DNA of 64,000 nt from Gracilimonas sp. (GCF_040218225.1 NZ_JAVJQO010000002.1:310001-374000); one strand, 5' to 3'. Positions 25,110-34,781 are shown, counted from the stretch's first letter. The notes: a model not told the origin generated them from the letters alone. Program-made: numbers and translations.

Positions 25110-26534
25110 TTATTTTAACAAAGTAATCAACTGATTCTTTTGATAGCCATCAGCTTCCATCCGAACGATGTAAATACCACTTGCAAGATTATCTGCATTA
25201 AATAAAACCCGATGCTCGCCTGCAATTTGAGAAGTATTAATTAATGTAGTTATAAAGCGTCCTAGCATGTCGTACACGTTGATACGCACATTACCGGCTT
25301 TCTCCATGGAGTATGTAATACTCGTTGTCGGATTAAATGGGTTTGGGTAGGCCGGATTCAGACGAAATGAAACTGGTTTTTCAGGTTTTTCTGTGCCTGT
25401 AGATATACCATTCCATTCAAACTTATACTTATAAAGGTTCATCCCTTGAAAAGGATAAATTGTAGAGACAATTTCATCAAATAACCCTGCTGAATTATAA
25501 ATATAGTTCTCTTTGGTATAAACAACCCATTCTTCTGTTTCTGCACCTGTGTAAGTAAAGAAACTTAAAATGGTAGAATCGGCTAGTGTTTTACCATTGT
25601 AATATTGAACTAAACTGAGGTAAGGTTTCCATTCATCATCTTCCCAGCTTAAGGCATTAACAAATTTTGTATCCAATGCTTGGTTTGGAGTATTGTAAAT
25701 AGTAGTGTATTGCAGTTCGAAGTTCACCCATTTCTCACCATCCCATTCCTGTGATAAATAATCAGGATACTGAATAAATGAAGTCAACATAGAAAACTGT
25801 ATGCTTTCTAAGATATTGAGCTCAACCTGATACAGTTCTTCCAGTGTCAGATTCGGATACAATTCCCTGCCATAATTTACCCAACCACCCATATTATCGC
25901 TGATCTGAGTAGTTGCAATCAATGTATCATTCTCAATTTCAAATGTATAATACTCGGTTGGTACCCATTCCTCATTTTCCCAGTAAAGTGTAGTAGCTTC
26001 TGTAATTTTTCCACCCACGACTGTGAATTCATCTTTATACCCAACAATCCATTCGTCACCTTCCCAATCTTCGTAAATCACTTCTGAAATAATACCCGTG
26101 GTGTAATCGTATGTATATCTTTCATAAAACTGCAACCCACCGGTCACAAAATCAATTTCCTGATGGGTTTCCTGTTTTAGCAAACCATTTTGATATTCCT
26201 TGGTTGTCAGTTCGTGTGTAACCCATTCTTCGTCATCAAGGCTGAGCACTTCCTGACTCACCATTTTGCCATTATCATAGTCCATCTCGATTTTTGTACC
26301 AGTAAACCAGACTCCTTCTGACATAAAAGAAACTTCAATTCCTGTTAATAAGTCGTTATCCGCTACTTTAAGCGATCTGGAATGATGTTGTGCTCTTGCA
26401 GTACGCTCAATAAACTTTTGAAAAGTTGATTTATCCTTATTCAAAGAGCTTGATATAGAATTTTGTGCTTGTGTAATAACACCAGATGAAGCCACAAGCA
26501 GGCATACTGTCATCCAGCATAATTTTGATTTCAT
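25110..26534 (-). CDS. Secreted acidic repeat protein with T9SS-type C-terminal sorting domain, paralogue B
   Basis: A 474-residue protein with signal MKSKLCWMTVCLLVASSGVITQAQ and the same architecture as the gene at 21611: an acidic aromatic middle with repeated units around EEWVTHELTTKEYQNGLLKQ and GDEWIVGYKDEFTVVGGKI, then a sorting domain (NPAYPNPFNPTTSITYS, VYDMLGRFITTL, ending QKNQLITLLK). No catalytic motif is recognised. The purK-purE pair between the two paralogues is on the other strand. It is probably exported through the type IX system; role unknown. Confidence 0.85.
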   Translation of the reverse strand: MKSKLCWMTVCLLVASSGVITQAQNSISSSLNKDKSTFQKFIERTARAQHHSRSLKVADNDLLTGIEVSFMSEGVWFTGTKIEMDYDNGKMVSQEVLSLDDEEWVTHELTTKEYQNGLLKQETHQEIDFVTGGLQFYERYTYDYTTGIISEVIYEDWEGDEWIVGYKDEFTVVGGKITEATTLYWENEEWVPTEYYTFEIENDTLIATTQISDNMGGWVNYGRELYPNLTLEELYQVELNILESIQFSMLTSFIQYPDYLSQEWDGEKWVNFELQYTTIYNTPNQALDTKFVNALSWEDDEWKPYLSLVQYYNGKTLADSTILSFFTYTGAETEEWVVYTKENYIYNSAGLFDEIVSTIYPFQGMNLYKYKFEWNGISTGTEKPEKPVSFRLNPAYPNPFNPTTSITYSMEKAGNVRINVYDMLGRFITTLINTSQIAGEHRVLFNADNLASGIYIVRMEADGYQKNQLITLLK

Positions 26535-26822
26535 AGTTTAAAGTATTAATTGTTTTAAGTTGCGATACACACAACTGATTTCGCCGGCTGGAAAAGCAGA
26601 GCCTGACTACATTTCAGGTGAGTTTTATCGACCAATATTACGACTAATTTTGAGAATAGTTATATGGCCATAAAAAAAATTATTGCCTTAAATCCTTTGT
26701 GAAAGGTCTAAAATAACGTACTTTTAGAATGGATTTACGATGATACTTAGACTTTTGAATTCATTCAGATTTTAGCTCTGATTTCTCCTATATCCGATAA
26801 TTTTTAACCACATTTTGATACT

Positions 26823-27068
26823 ATGAATATTTATATAGGAAACCTTAGTTATGATGTTTCCAGCGACCAACTCAGAGAAGTTTTTGAAGCTTATGGTGAA
26901 GTAAGTTCAGCCAAAGTTATTACCGACAGAGGTTCAGGCCGTTCAAAAGGTTTTGGATTTGTTGAGATGGATAACAAAGCTGAAGCTGAAGCCGCTATCG
27001 AACAACTCGACGGTGCCGAAATTGACGGTCGCCCTGTAAAGGTAAATGAAGCCAAACCCCGCAACTAA
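26823..27068 (+). CDS. Single-RRM RNA-binding protein
   Basis: An 81-residue protein that is almost entirely one RNA recognition motif. RNP-2 is IYIGNL at the N-terminus and RNP-1 is KGFGFVEM (about 40-47), with the aromatic residues that stack on RNA in place. Small RRM proteins are widespread in Bacteroidota and cyanobacteria and bind single-stranded RNA. In some species they are cold-induced. It has its own terminator at 27091. The 288 bp upstream hold no gene. Confidence 0.95.
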   Translation: MNIYIGNLSYDVSSDQLREVFEAYGEVSSAKVITDRGSGRSKGFGFVEMDNKAEAEAAIEQLDGAEIDGRPVKVNEAKPRN

Positions 27069-27090
27069 TACTTCGGGTTATAAAATTTTC

Positions 27091-27126
27091 AGCCCCCGCT
27101 CATGTATATGATCGGGGGCTTTTTTA
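27091..27126 (+). terminator. Terminator of the RRM gene (shared hairpin, copy 1)
   Basis: AGCCCCCG pairs with CGGGGGCT across a 14-nt inner part with ATGTATAT, and a T-run follows. The stem and loop are the same, apart from one base, as at 29522-29553. Confidence 0.9.
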
Positions 27127-27227
27127 TTAATTTTTTTCTACGGATCCATTTTTTGAAGTAACTTTTTTGATCCGGATCAGTACATAACTAAGTCATTTAA
27201 ATTCAACTAACTTAGGGAGCTATTACT

Positions 27228-27548
27228 ATGATTATGACCACCACCAATCACCTGGACAGAAAAGAAGTACAAAAATATCTGGGTATTGTAACGGGAGAAG
27301 CCATTTTGGGAGCAAATATCTTTAAGGACTTCTTTGCCGGTATCAGGGATATCGTTGGCGGACGTTCCGGTGCTTACGAAAAAGAACTGCAGCAAGCACG
27401 TAAACTGGCTTTCGAAGAAATGGAATTAAAAGCCAACAGTGTAGGTGCTAACGCCATAATCGGCATCGACATTGATTATGAGACCATCGGAGCAAATGGA
27501 AGTATGCTCATGGTTTCCGTAAGCGGAACAGCTGTTTCTGCTGAATAA
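27228..27548 (+). CDS. YbjQ/UPF0145-family protein
   Basis: A 106-residue protein of the YbjQ fold (PF01906, once called a heavy-metal-binding domain). The signature [31 protein letters not shown] lies at about 26-55, followed by [25 protein letters not shown]. These residues build the pentameric fold seen in family structures; biological function is not established. The start at 27228 has a good ribosome-binding site (GGGAG, 8 nt upstream), and the Met two codons later is a weaker alternative. It is convergent with dnaJ. Confidence 0.9.
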   Translation: MIMTTTNHLDRKEVQKYLGIVTGEAILGANIFKDFFAGIRDIVGGRSGAYEKELQQARKLAFEEMELKANSVGANAIIGIDIDYETIGANGSMLMVSVSGTAVSAE

Positions 27549-27560
27549 GTATAATTAGAT

Positions 27561-27599
27561 AAAAAATTGTAGAGACACGAGGTTTTGTGTCTCTACAAT
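27561..27599 (-). terminator. Terminator of the grpE-dnaJ operon
   Basis: The arms ATTGTAGAGACAC and GTGTCTCTACAAT form a perfect 13-bp stem. On the minus strand it is followed by six T. It lies between the convergent YbjQ and dnaJ genes and fits termination of dnaJ. Confidence 0.88.
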
Positions 27600-27612
27600 A
27601 ATCATATAGACC

Positions 27613-28797
27613 TTATCCAAACATGTCTTTCATTTTTGAGAAGAAATTCTTCTCACTTCCATCCAGGTTGGACGGATCAAAATTTTCGGACCCTTTAAAC
27701 GATTTCATCGCCTCTTTCTGCTTGTCGTCTAGTTCTTCTGGCATATATACGTTCAGTCTAACGTACTGATCTCCATCACCAGAATTGTTCAAGCCCTTAA
27801 TTCCCCGGCCACGCATTCGGAGCATTTTACCTGGCTGAGTTCCGGGATCAATTTTTAGTTTTGCTTTACCTTTAAGCGTCGGAACTTCCACCTCTGTTCC
27901 AAGCACAGCATCAGGAATACTCAGGGTTAGATTGTAATAGATATTATTACCGTCACGGTCAAAGTGCTCGTGTTCTTTTTCTTCAATCAAAACGATTAAA
28001 GCACCGGCAGAACCACCTCGTCGGCCAGCATTACCTTGCCCCCTTAGAGTAATGTAATTGCCATTAGATACACCGGATGGGATGTTAACCTTAATGGTTT
28101 CTTCGCCTTTCACACGGCCTTCACCACTGCATTTCTTACATTTATTCTTGATAATCCGGCCTTCACCATTACAGTTTGGACATGCCTGAACATTCACCAT
28201 TTGACCGAGCATAGTTCGGGTTACCTGGCGAACTTCACCCATTCCATTACAGGTGCCACAGGTTTCAAAATCTGAATTAGTCTCGGCCCCGGTACCATTA
28301 CACTCATCGCATTTAATCTGCTTTTTGATTTTGAGCTTTTTTTCTGCTCCAAATGCAATCTCTTCAAGGGTAAGAGGCATTCGGATTTTCATATCTGAAC
28401 CTGGCTGCCCAGGTTCTTTTCTTCCACGTGATCGGCCTCGTCGGCCTCCCCCGCCTCCAAAGGCTTCTTCACCAAAGAATCCGCTTCCAAAGATATCCCC
28501 AAAGCGGCTGAAAATGTCTTCGAAGCCCATATTATCAAAGTCGGCTCCGCCTCCAAATCCGCCCTGGCCATTTACTCCCTGATGGCCAAACTGATCATAT
28601 CTGGCTCGCTTGTCAGAATCTTTGAGCACTTCGTATGCTTCAGATGCTTCCTTAAATTTTTTCTCTGCTTCTTTATCCCCCTTATTGCGATCGGGATGGT
28701 ACTTCATAGCCATTTTCCGGTAGGCTTTCTTTATATCGGCCTCCGAAGCACCTTTATCAACTCCAAGTATTTCGTAATAATCTCTTTGGGTAGACAT
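27613..28797 (-). CDS. dnaJ: Co-chaperone DnaJ
   Basis: A 394-residue type I DnaJ. The J domain carries the HPD motif ([11 protein letters not shown], about 31-41). A Gly/Phe-rich linker (about 75-125) follows. Four CxxCxGxG zinc motifs are intact: [24 protein letters not shown] and CKKCSGEG. The C-terminal substrate-binding domains complete the protein. It stimulates DnaK ATPase and delivers unfolded clients. It is the second gene after grpE (3-bp gap). DnaK itself is not in this window. Confidence 0.98.
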   Translation of the reverse strand: MSTQRDYYEILGVDKGASEADIKKAYRKMAMKYHPDRNKGDKEAEKKFKEASEAYEVLKDSDKRARYDQFGHQGVNGQGGFGGGADFDNMGFEDIFSRFGDIFGSGFFGEEAFGGGGGRRGRSRGRKEPGQPGSDMKIRMPLTLEEIAFGAEKKLKIKKQIKCDECNGTGAETNSDFETCGTCNGMGEVRQVTRTMLGQMVNVQACPNCNGEGRIIKNKCKKCSGEGRVKGEETIKVNIPSGVSNGNYITLRGQGNAGRRGGSAGALIVLIEEKEHEHFDRDGNNIYYNLTLSIPDAVLGTEVEVPTLKGKAKLKIDPGTQPGKMLRMRGRGIKGLNNSGDGDQYVRLNVYMPEELDDKQKEAMKSFKGSENFDPSNLDGSEKNFFSKMKDMFG

Positions 28798-28800
28798 ATT

Positions 28801-29382
28801 TTACTCGCTTACAATTACTTTAGCATGACGAATTGTTCGATTGCCGATTTTGTAGCCACTGTCCAGAACTTGAAGCACTACATCACTTCCGGTTTCCTCA
28901 TCAGGAGCCGGTTGCTTCATCATGGCATCGTGAATATTTACATCGAAAGGAACGCCTGTTTCATTTATTCGCTCGACGCCGTGCTTTTCCAGCACTTTCT
29001 CAAATTTGTCAGCAACCATTTTCACTCCTTCGAGAAAACTATCCTCAATCTCAGATTCTTCCGCTGCTTTAAGTGTGCGAAGCAAATCATCACTTATGGG
29101 CATAAAATCTTCAAGAGCGCCGGCTTTAACCTCTTCAAATAGCTGTACACGTTCGCGCTGAACTCGTTTACGGACGTTTTCTAACTCAGCTGCCTTTCGA
29201 AGCAAACCATCTTTAGTGTTAGCCAGCTCTTTTTCCAGCTCTTCTATTCTGGCTTCTTGTTCATCCTTAGCTGATTTTTGCTCCTCAGATTCGGTTGCTG
29301 TAGCTTCTTCTTTTTCTTGCACGTTTTCAGTAATCTCTTCCTGAGTCGAGATATCCTCTTCTGAAATTTTTTCTTTGCTCAT
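28801..29382 (-). CDS. grpE: Nucleotide exchange factor GrpE
   Basis: A 193-residue GrpE. An acidic, low-complexity N-terminus (about 1-45, rich in Glu and Ser) is followed by a long coiled coil (ARIEELEKELANTKDGLLRKAAELENVRKR, split here by position 46-75) and the beta-wing domain with the signature DVNIHDAMMKQPAPD and VLDSGYKIGNRTIRHAKVIVSE. It exchanges ADP for ATP on DnaK. It is co-transcribed with dnaJ. No CIRCE-like repeat was found upstream and hrcA is not adjacent. Confidence 0.96.
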   Translation of the reverse strand: MSKEKISEEDISTQEEITENVQEKEEATATESEEQKSAKDEQEARIEELEKELANTKDGLLRKAAELENVRKRVQRERVQLFEEVKAGALEDFMPISDDLLRTLKAAEESEIEDSFLEGVKMVADKFEKVLEKHGVERINETGVPFDVNIHDAMMKQPAPDEETGSDVVLQVLDSGYKIGNRTIRHAKVIVSE

Positions 29383-29516
29383 CTACCTTTCGTAAGTGTT
29401 ATTGCTTAAAATTTGCTTTATTTATGCTGTTTAGAGCAAATAGTATGCCATGAATCTCTCCACTCTTTTAAAGTGACAAAGTTACTTCATTCTGACATCT
29501 CATTAAGAAACTGGCA

Positions 29517-29553
29517 TAAAAAAGCCCCCGCTCATGTATATGAGCGGGGGCTT
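29517..29553 (-). terminator. Terminator of the TonB receptor gene (shared hairpin, copy 2)
   Basis: The perfect stem AAGCCCCCGCTCAT / ATGAGCGGGGGCTT with loop GTAT is followed on the minus strand by six T. It lies 22 bp after the receptor stop. It is the same sequence as the RRM terminator, in the same plus-strand orientation, yet it works on the opposite strand. Confidence 0.9.
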
Positions 29554-29574
29554 CAAAGTTCTGTTAGCAGTCGT

Positions 29575-32508
29575 TTAGTTCAGGAATTCATCAAATGTCA
29601 ATGAGACATAATAGATGGCACCCAAACTTGGTCCGCCGTAGTTCAGAATATGTCGGTTGTTGGTGATGTTGCTTCCTCCAACTTTAACAATCGAGTTAAG
29701 GCTGTTCAGCTTATACGATACCTGGGCATCGATTGTGGATACCGCAGGAACGGTTCCATCTGCAAAAGAAGAAACCCATCTGAACTCATCCTGCCATCTC
29801 CAGGTCACGTTGAAACCCAGACTTTCGGTCAGACTTCTGTTGCTTAAACCAACATTAACTTTATGCTCCGGAGTGTTATAGTCGAAGATAAAGCCTTCAT
29901 TCTGATCGGTAATCAGTTTATTCCAGTTGTAGTTTGCACTTACCTTAAAGTTGCTTGGCAAGCTATAGTCGAACCCAACTACAGCACCTTGCGATTCTAC
30001 CTCGTTGTCAACATTGGTATACACCTGGAAGGTGTTAAGTGCTGAACCGGACAATAGCAGTGGCGCCGTTTGTGCAGTCAATGGCAGAATTTCACTATCC
30101 TGTATAACTCCATCACTGTTCTGATCCTGGTTGATCTGACGTACGCGGAACTGAGCAATAAAATCGTTATAGATATTGTAGTAATAAGCCATGTCGAAGA
30201 ATAATTTATCTCCTAACAGACCTTTATATCCAATCTCAAACGTCTGGATTTGCTCTGGCTTAACGGGCTCAAAGTTATTGTAAGGTACCAGTTCTCCCGC
30301 TGCAGCAGGATTTCCTGCTAATACTTGCGTGGTGAAGTCCTGAACACTTTCCAAAGTGAAGGCACTCTGAGTAATGTTATACTTATCCGTGAGGAAAGGC
30401 AGACCACCTAATAATCGGGCCGTAAGTACATTCAAGTCGATGTATTGCCCCTGTGTAGTCGGGTTGCGGAAACCGGTTTGGTATGAAGCCCGCAGGTTTT
30501 GATTATCAAAGGTGTTAATCACCGTTGAAATACGTGGGTTAAACTGCCCATCGAAGTTCTCATTCTTATCATAACGCAGAGAACCGATCAGTTTAATCCG
30601 ATCCTCCATAAAGGATTTAGAACCCTGAACAAACCCACCAAACTCGTTAATCTCTACGCCACCGTCATCATCAAAGATGGTTCCATTAGAGCGCAGTTGA
30701 TACTGTCTGAAGCTCACACCAGCCTGAAGATCCATAAAATCTATTTCATTTTTGAAGTTGTACTGTCCTTCAGTGTGTAGGAAGCGGGACTGATCATCGA
30801 AAAGAGCACCATTAGGTACTACATTTTGAAGAGCTGTATTCTTAGCGTTGTTAAAAGCATCAGAACCAGGTGCAAAACGGTTTGCATCGGCTGCTGCCCG
30901 GGCTGCTGCATGGAATTGACTCACTACTGCCGTGTTACTCAGGATAGCGTTAACCGTAGCTTGGTTGTACGAAGGGTCGCCTCCCTGAGCTTGGGCTGCC
31001 GCTTGAATAAGCCCGCCGGCAAACGTACCGCCATAGGCTCCATACCATTGTGAGGTATTCAGATACTGATCATTAATAGAAAATCCAACAAAATCAGCGA
31101 TGTAAGAATCTCCGGAATTTTCAAAAGTTCCGTAAGCCTTCACCATGAAGTTATCGCCTTCAAGCTGAATCTTGTGCTGGGAGATATTAAAGTTCTTCAG
31201 GCTGTAACGTTGAGCTCCACTGTAAACCGAAGTTCCGTAACCGTAATTAAAGGTATAGCTGGCTTCAACAGCATCATTCAAACGGTAGTGTAAAGATGTT
31301 CCGAGCTTCAGGTTTTCAGCTCCACTGTCAACGAGATATTCTTCCCGATATCCTGTCCTGGCAACCGGCTGGGCTGGCAACGCCGCTAAATATTGTTCAA
31401 CTTCGTTTTCCGGTACACCTGTTTGGGCCGAAACGTTTTGTGCGATTTGTGTTCGGGTAGGTCCGGGCAGGCCCAATAATGCAATATTGAAGGTACCATC
31501 ATCTCCGTAGGTATGAACTCCGTCATAGGCTGGGTTGTTCGCAAAACCGTTATTCAGGGATGAATTTTTGTCGGAATAATTAATACCTCTCCAGTCTTCA
31601 GCCTTCGAGTAAGAGAAATTCACTTTAAAAGCGAATTTGTTATTAAATGATTTGGCATAACGAATCGCCGTTTCAAAAAGCGGCTGTGCATCTTCCGGTT
31701 CACCTAATGTTGGACGGCTGTCAAGATGATTTACCCCTGATTTAACCATAACGCTTAAGCCGGGATAGTTAAATGGGTCCTTGCTGTTCACCAACAGAAT
31801 ACCGTTAAAAGCATTTGGCCCGTATAGTGCGGAAGAAGCACCCGGGATAAATTCCATGCTCTCTACATCTAACTGAGAAGGGCCATTCAAATTCCCGATG
31901 GGGAAGTTAAGCGCCGGCGCCTGGGTGTCCATTCCATCGGTTAACTGCACCATTCGTGTGTTACCGGTAGAATTAAATCCCCTTGCGTTCACAATCTGAA
32001 AGTTGATACTGCTGGTAGTCATATCAACACCTTTAAGGGTGCTAAGCGCTTTGTAATAATCATCGGAAGCAGCTGTTCTGATCTGAATTGCATCCTGGCG
32101 CTCGATCGTAACCGGTGCTTCTAAAATACTTTCCTCAACCCTGGAAGCCGAAACAACAAGGTCGCCACCCGAAATGGTTTGTTCTTCCAGAACAATTTCA
32201 AGATCTTCAACAACGGCTTCGGTTATTTCTACTCGCTGAGATGTAAATCCAACAATAGATACAATAAGCGTTAATGGAGGATCTTGCTGCGCGGTTAAAC
32301 TAAAGGTGCCGTCAGGACGCGTAGAAGTCCCGATTACTTTACCGTCAACCCTGATGTTAACCCCGGCTAATGGCTCACCATTTACATCAGTGACTATTCC
32401 CGATATTACTGTTTCATCTTCTATGTTCGATGCGTACGTAACTGTGCTACACACGCAAAAGATAAGTATCATACACAAGGTAAATACTCGTTGAATCATG
32501 TTGCTCAT
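29575..32508 (-). CDS. TonB-dependent outer membrane receptor with carboxypeptidase-regulatory-like domain
   Basis: About 977 residues from ATG 32508, which has AAAGGA eight bases upstream; the open frame begins at a TTG 36 bp earlier, which is less likely. A signal peptide is followed by a CarboxypepD_reg-like domain (ETVISGIVTDVNGEPLAGVNIRV), then a plug domain (about 115-245, with NARGFNSTGNTRMVQLTDG and PGASSALYGPNAFNGI), then the barrel with its aromatic end. SusD-like partner genes are absent, so this is a stand-alone receptor. It imports an unknown substrate with energy from TonB. Confidence 0.93.
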   Translation of the reverse strand: MSNMIQRVFTLCMILIFCVCSTVTYASNIEDETVISGIVTDVNGEPLAGVNIRVDGKVIGTSTRPDGTFSLTAQQDPPLTLIVSIVGFTSQRVEITEAVVEDLEIVLEEQTISGGDLVVSASRVEESILEAPVTIERQDAIQIRTAASDDYYKALSTLKGVDMTTSSINFQIVNARGFNSTGNTRMVQLTDGMDTQAPALNFPIGNLNGPSQLDVESMEFIPGASSALYGPNAFNGILLVNSKDPFNYPGLSVMVKSGVNHLDSRPTLGEPEDAQPLFETAIRYAKSFNNKFAFKVNFSYSKAEDWRGINYSDKNSSLNNGFANNPAYDGVHTYGDDGTFNIALLGLPGPTRTQIAQNVSAQTGVPENEVEQYLAALPAQPVARTGYREEYLVDSGAENLKLGTSLHYRLNDAVEASYTFNYGYGTSVYSGAQRYSLKNFNISQHKIQLEGDNFMVKAYGTFENSGDSYIADFVGFSINDQYLNTSQWYGAYGGTFAGGLIQAAAQAQGGDPSYNQATVNAILSNTAVVSQFHAAARAAADANRFAPGSDAFNNAKNTALQNVVPNGALFDDQSRFLHTEGQYNFKNEIDFMDLQAGVSFRQYQLRSNGTIFDDDGGVEINEFGGFVQGSKSFMEDRIKLIGSLRYDKNENFDGQFNPRISTVINTFDNQNLRASYQTGFRNPTTQGQYIDLNVLTARLLGGLPFLTDKYNITQSAFTLESVQDFTTQVLAGNPAAAGELVPYNNFEPVKPEQIQTFEIGYKGLLGDKLFFDMAYYYNIYNDFIAQFRVRQINQDQNSDGVIQDSEILPLTAQTAPLLLSGSALNTFQVYTNVDNEVESQGAVVGFDYSLPSNFKVSANYNWNKLITDQNEGFIFDYNTPEHKVNVGLSNRSLTESLGFNVTWRWQDEFRWVSSFADGTVPAVSTIDAQVSYKLNSLNSIVKVGGSNITNNRHILNYGGPSLGAIYYVSLTFDEFLN

Positions 32509-32737
32509 TGTATTGATCCTTTTGATTATGGTTAGAGAGGCCAACTATTTATACCGTCTGTAAAATAAGTCCATATTCATGGAAACTCGTATTTTGGCCG
32601 AACTTTTATATAACACCAAATAAAAGTCTGTTTTTGGGATAAATGCAAGCGCTTCCACTACTTTTTATTTATGCATCATTGCTTTGCTTCTCTTATCCTT
32701 AGCAGAACTTTACCTACACCCTTTAAGGACAGTATTC

Positions 32738-33451
32738 ATGAATGTTTCAGTAAAATCAATTTTTAAATTTCTGCAGATATTATTTCTTGCTTTTCTTTTA
32801 TCTAATTGTGAGTCAAAGGTTAAAAAGAACGCCTCTGATTCTGCAGAACCGGTTTCTTACCTGGCCCTTGGCGACTCGTATACCATTGGCACCGGTATTG
32901 ATCAGACAAATAATTATCCCAACCAGTTGGCTGATTCTCTTTCAACACTTGGCTTTCAAGTTGATACCACTCAGATTATCGCCACAAATGGCTGGACTAC
33001 AACCGATCTTAAAAATGGGATTGCTGAGAACAAACCACCGTCTGATTTTGACCTCGTTTCTTTATTAATAGGAGTAAATAATCAATATCAATGGCTGGAT
33101 ATTGAGCTATATCGAGCGGAATTCCGTGAATTACTGGAGCAGGCTGTTGAATTTGCCGGTGGGAAAAGTGAGAATGTATTTGTTATCTCTATTCCCAATT
33201 ATGGTGTAACCCCTTTTGCCCAGTCTAAAGACCCTGAAACCATTCGCAGAAAAATTAAAGAATACAATAACATAGCTGAAGAAATCAGTAATGAATTTGA
33301 TATTTTATTTATAAATATTACCCCAATATCAGAAATGGCAGCTAATGACCTTTCATTGTTAGCTTCCGACGAGCTCCATCCATCCGCAAAAATGTACAGC
33401 ATGTGGATTGAGGAGATGTTACCAACAGTAACTCAAATTATAGAACCATGA
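32738..33451 (+). CDS. SGNH/GDSL hydrolase lipoprotein
   Basis: About 237 residues from ATG 32738 (MNVSVKSIFKFLQ), with an AAGGA site upstream; a frame start at 32684 is less likely. A lipoprotein signal ends in LLSNC. The hydrolase blocks follow: LALGDSYTIGTG (nucleophile Ser), LLIGVNNQYQ (third block, Asn but GVNN rather than GxND) and DELHPSAKMY (catalytic Asp-His). It should be an esterase or lipase-like enzyme facing the periplasm. Its stop overlaps the next start by four bases (ATGA), so these genes are translated together. Confidence 0.88.
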   Translation: MNVSVKSIFKFLQILFLAFLLSNCESKVKKNASDSAEPVSYLALGDSYTIGTGIDQTNNYPNQLADSLSTLGFQVDTTQIIATNGWTTTDLKNGIAENKPPSDFDLVSLLIGVNNQYQWLDIELYRAEFRELLEQAVEFAGGKSENVFVISIPNYGVTPFAQSKDPETIRRKIKEYNNIAEEISNEFDILFINITPISEMAANDLSLLASDELHPSAKMYSMWIEEMLPTVTQIIEP

Positions 33452-34067
33452 AAGCCGAATTTAACCTCACCCACCTTTCAGCTTCCAAAGATCCTTTAAC
33501 CGATCGGATCACATTCACCGAAACCATCGAATTCAGACTTTGGATGGCAGTCGCTGTACTTAGTTATCTGAGTTTTCATCTCTTCAGCTTACTTGATATT
33601 GAATTGGCAGGATGGCAGCAGATGCTTCTTGCTGCAGGTATGGTAGTAGGTTATGGATTCGCATTTATGGGAGTGCTGTTCAGAAGCAGCGCAGGGAAAG
33701 CGGCAATATCAAAGGATGAAATCAGGCTATATCCCACAAAAAAAAAGAAAAATTTCCAGATGTTCCTATTCCTGTCACCAAAGAATCCGAGATCAAAGTT
33801 TATGTAGTCCAGAAACTCAACTGGTTCACCCCTAAAGCTATCTTACATTTTTCTGTTTCTAATGAAGGTCATGAGAATGAATTCACAATAAAATTGGGGA
33901 ACAAAAAGAGTAAAGAACAATATTTGGAGTTGTTGGAAGGTTGGTACAGAAGCGGATATTCTTTAGAGGAGTATGACATTACAGGTAGCCGAATTTTTAA
34001 ATTAGACCGAGGAAAATCGTATGCAGACATTCAAAAAATCAAAGCCGAATATGGTATCAGCTGGTAA
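33448..34067 (+). CDS. Membrane protein of unknown function, interrupted by a -1 frameshift at a poly-A slippery site
   Basis: I do not recognise a family. The first frame (33448-33807, 119 residues) has two likely membrane helices (about 30-50, 58-78) and then leaves the coding pattern. From 33747 the -1 frame stays open through KVYVVQKLNWFTPKAILHF to a TAA at 34065-34067, giving about 105 further residues with good coding character. The change occurs at A9 followed by G, with A AAA AAG exactly in phase (33741-33747). A joined product has about 205 residues. It may be programmed frameshifting, transcript slippage, a mutation or a sequencing error. It overlaps the SIMPL gene. Confidence 0.7.
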
Positions 34068-34770
34068 AAAACTCTCAAAAATCACCCTTGTTGTTTCCAT
34101 GATGTTTCTGGGCTTTGGCGAAAAAGCTTCCGCCCAAAATAACCCGGACGAGCGAACCATTACCATAAATATGAGTTCATCTGAACTATTGCCGGCCGAC
34201 CTGATTATCTTTAATGTGAATATTAACGCGGAGGCCGAAACTCCCCAGGAAGCGTATCGAGTTCATAAAGAAAGGGAATCTCTTTTAGCTAAACTATTAA
34301 AGCAGAATAAGATCGAGGAAGAAGATATTGATTATGAACCTATTCGTATGAATAAGGTAAGTGCAAACTATCGCAACCAGGATGATTCTAAGGTTACACG
34401 AACTAATCAATCTGTAAGCCTTACTTTTAGCGACTTTTCTATTTATGAGAAGATTCAAGTCGCGTTAATTGAAAATGGCTTTGATTCTTTTAACGGGCAA
34501 TTTTCTTCTACCGAAATTTCTAAAGGCAAGGAACAGGCTTTGATAAGTGCCATCGAGTCAGCAAAGAAAAAAGCTGAGCTCATTGCTAAAACTTCCGGGG
34601 TTACATTGGGCAAAGTTCAAACCATCAATTACTCCGACCATCAAATCGGAATACCTCAAAAGTCCAGTCTTATGTCTATGGAGGCCATGAGAAGCGATGC
34701 CTCTATGATGGATTTTAGCCAAACAGTTTCCGTAACTGCCAACATAAACATCTCTTTTAATATTGAATAA
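34021..34770 (+). CDS. SIMPL-domain (DUF541) periplasmic protein
   Basis: A 249-residue protein. The start at 34021 has AGGA seven bases upstream; ATG 34051 is an alternative. The signal peptide (LVVSMMFLGFGEKASAQ) is followed by the SIMPL fold: ERTITINMSSSELLPADLIIF near the start, and AIESAKKKAELIAKTSGVTLGKVQTINYSD in the second half, both typical. DUF541 proteins such as BP26 form oligomers in the periplasm; function is poorly known. It overlaps the frameshifted gene by 47 bp, so the three genes from 32738 form one cluster. Confidence 0.85.
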   Translation: MQTFKKSKPNMVSAGKKLSKITLVVSMMFLGFGEKASAQNNPDERTITINMSSSELLPADLIIFNVNINAEAETPQEAYRVHKERESLLAKLLKQNKIEEEDIDYEPIRMNKVSANYRNQDDSKVTRTNQSVSLTFSDFSIYEKIQVALIENGFDSFNGQFSSTEISKGKEQALISAIESAKKKAELIAKTSGVTLGKVQTINYSDHQIGIPQKSSLMSMEAMRSDASMMDFSQTVSVTANINISFNIE

Positions 34771-34781
34771 GTAAGAAAATT

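Noticed and set aside
32509-32544. TTG start for the TonB receptor, 12 codons upstream
   Set aside because: The ATG at 32508 has a good ribosome-binding site and begins a normal signal peptide.
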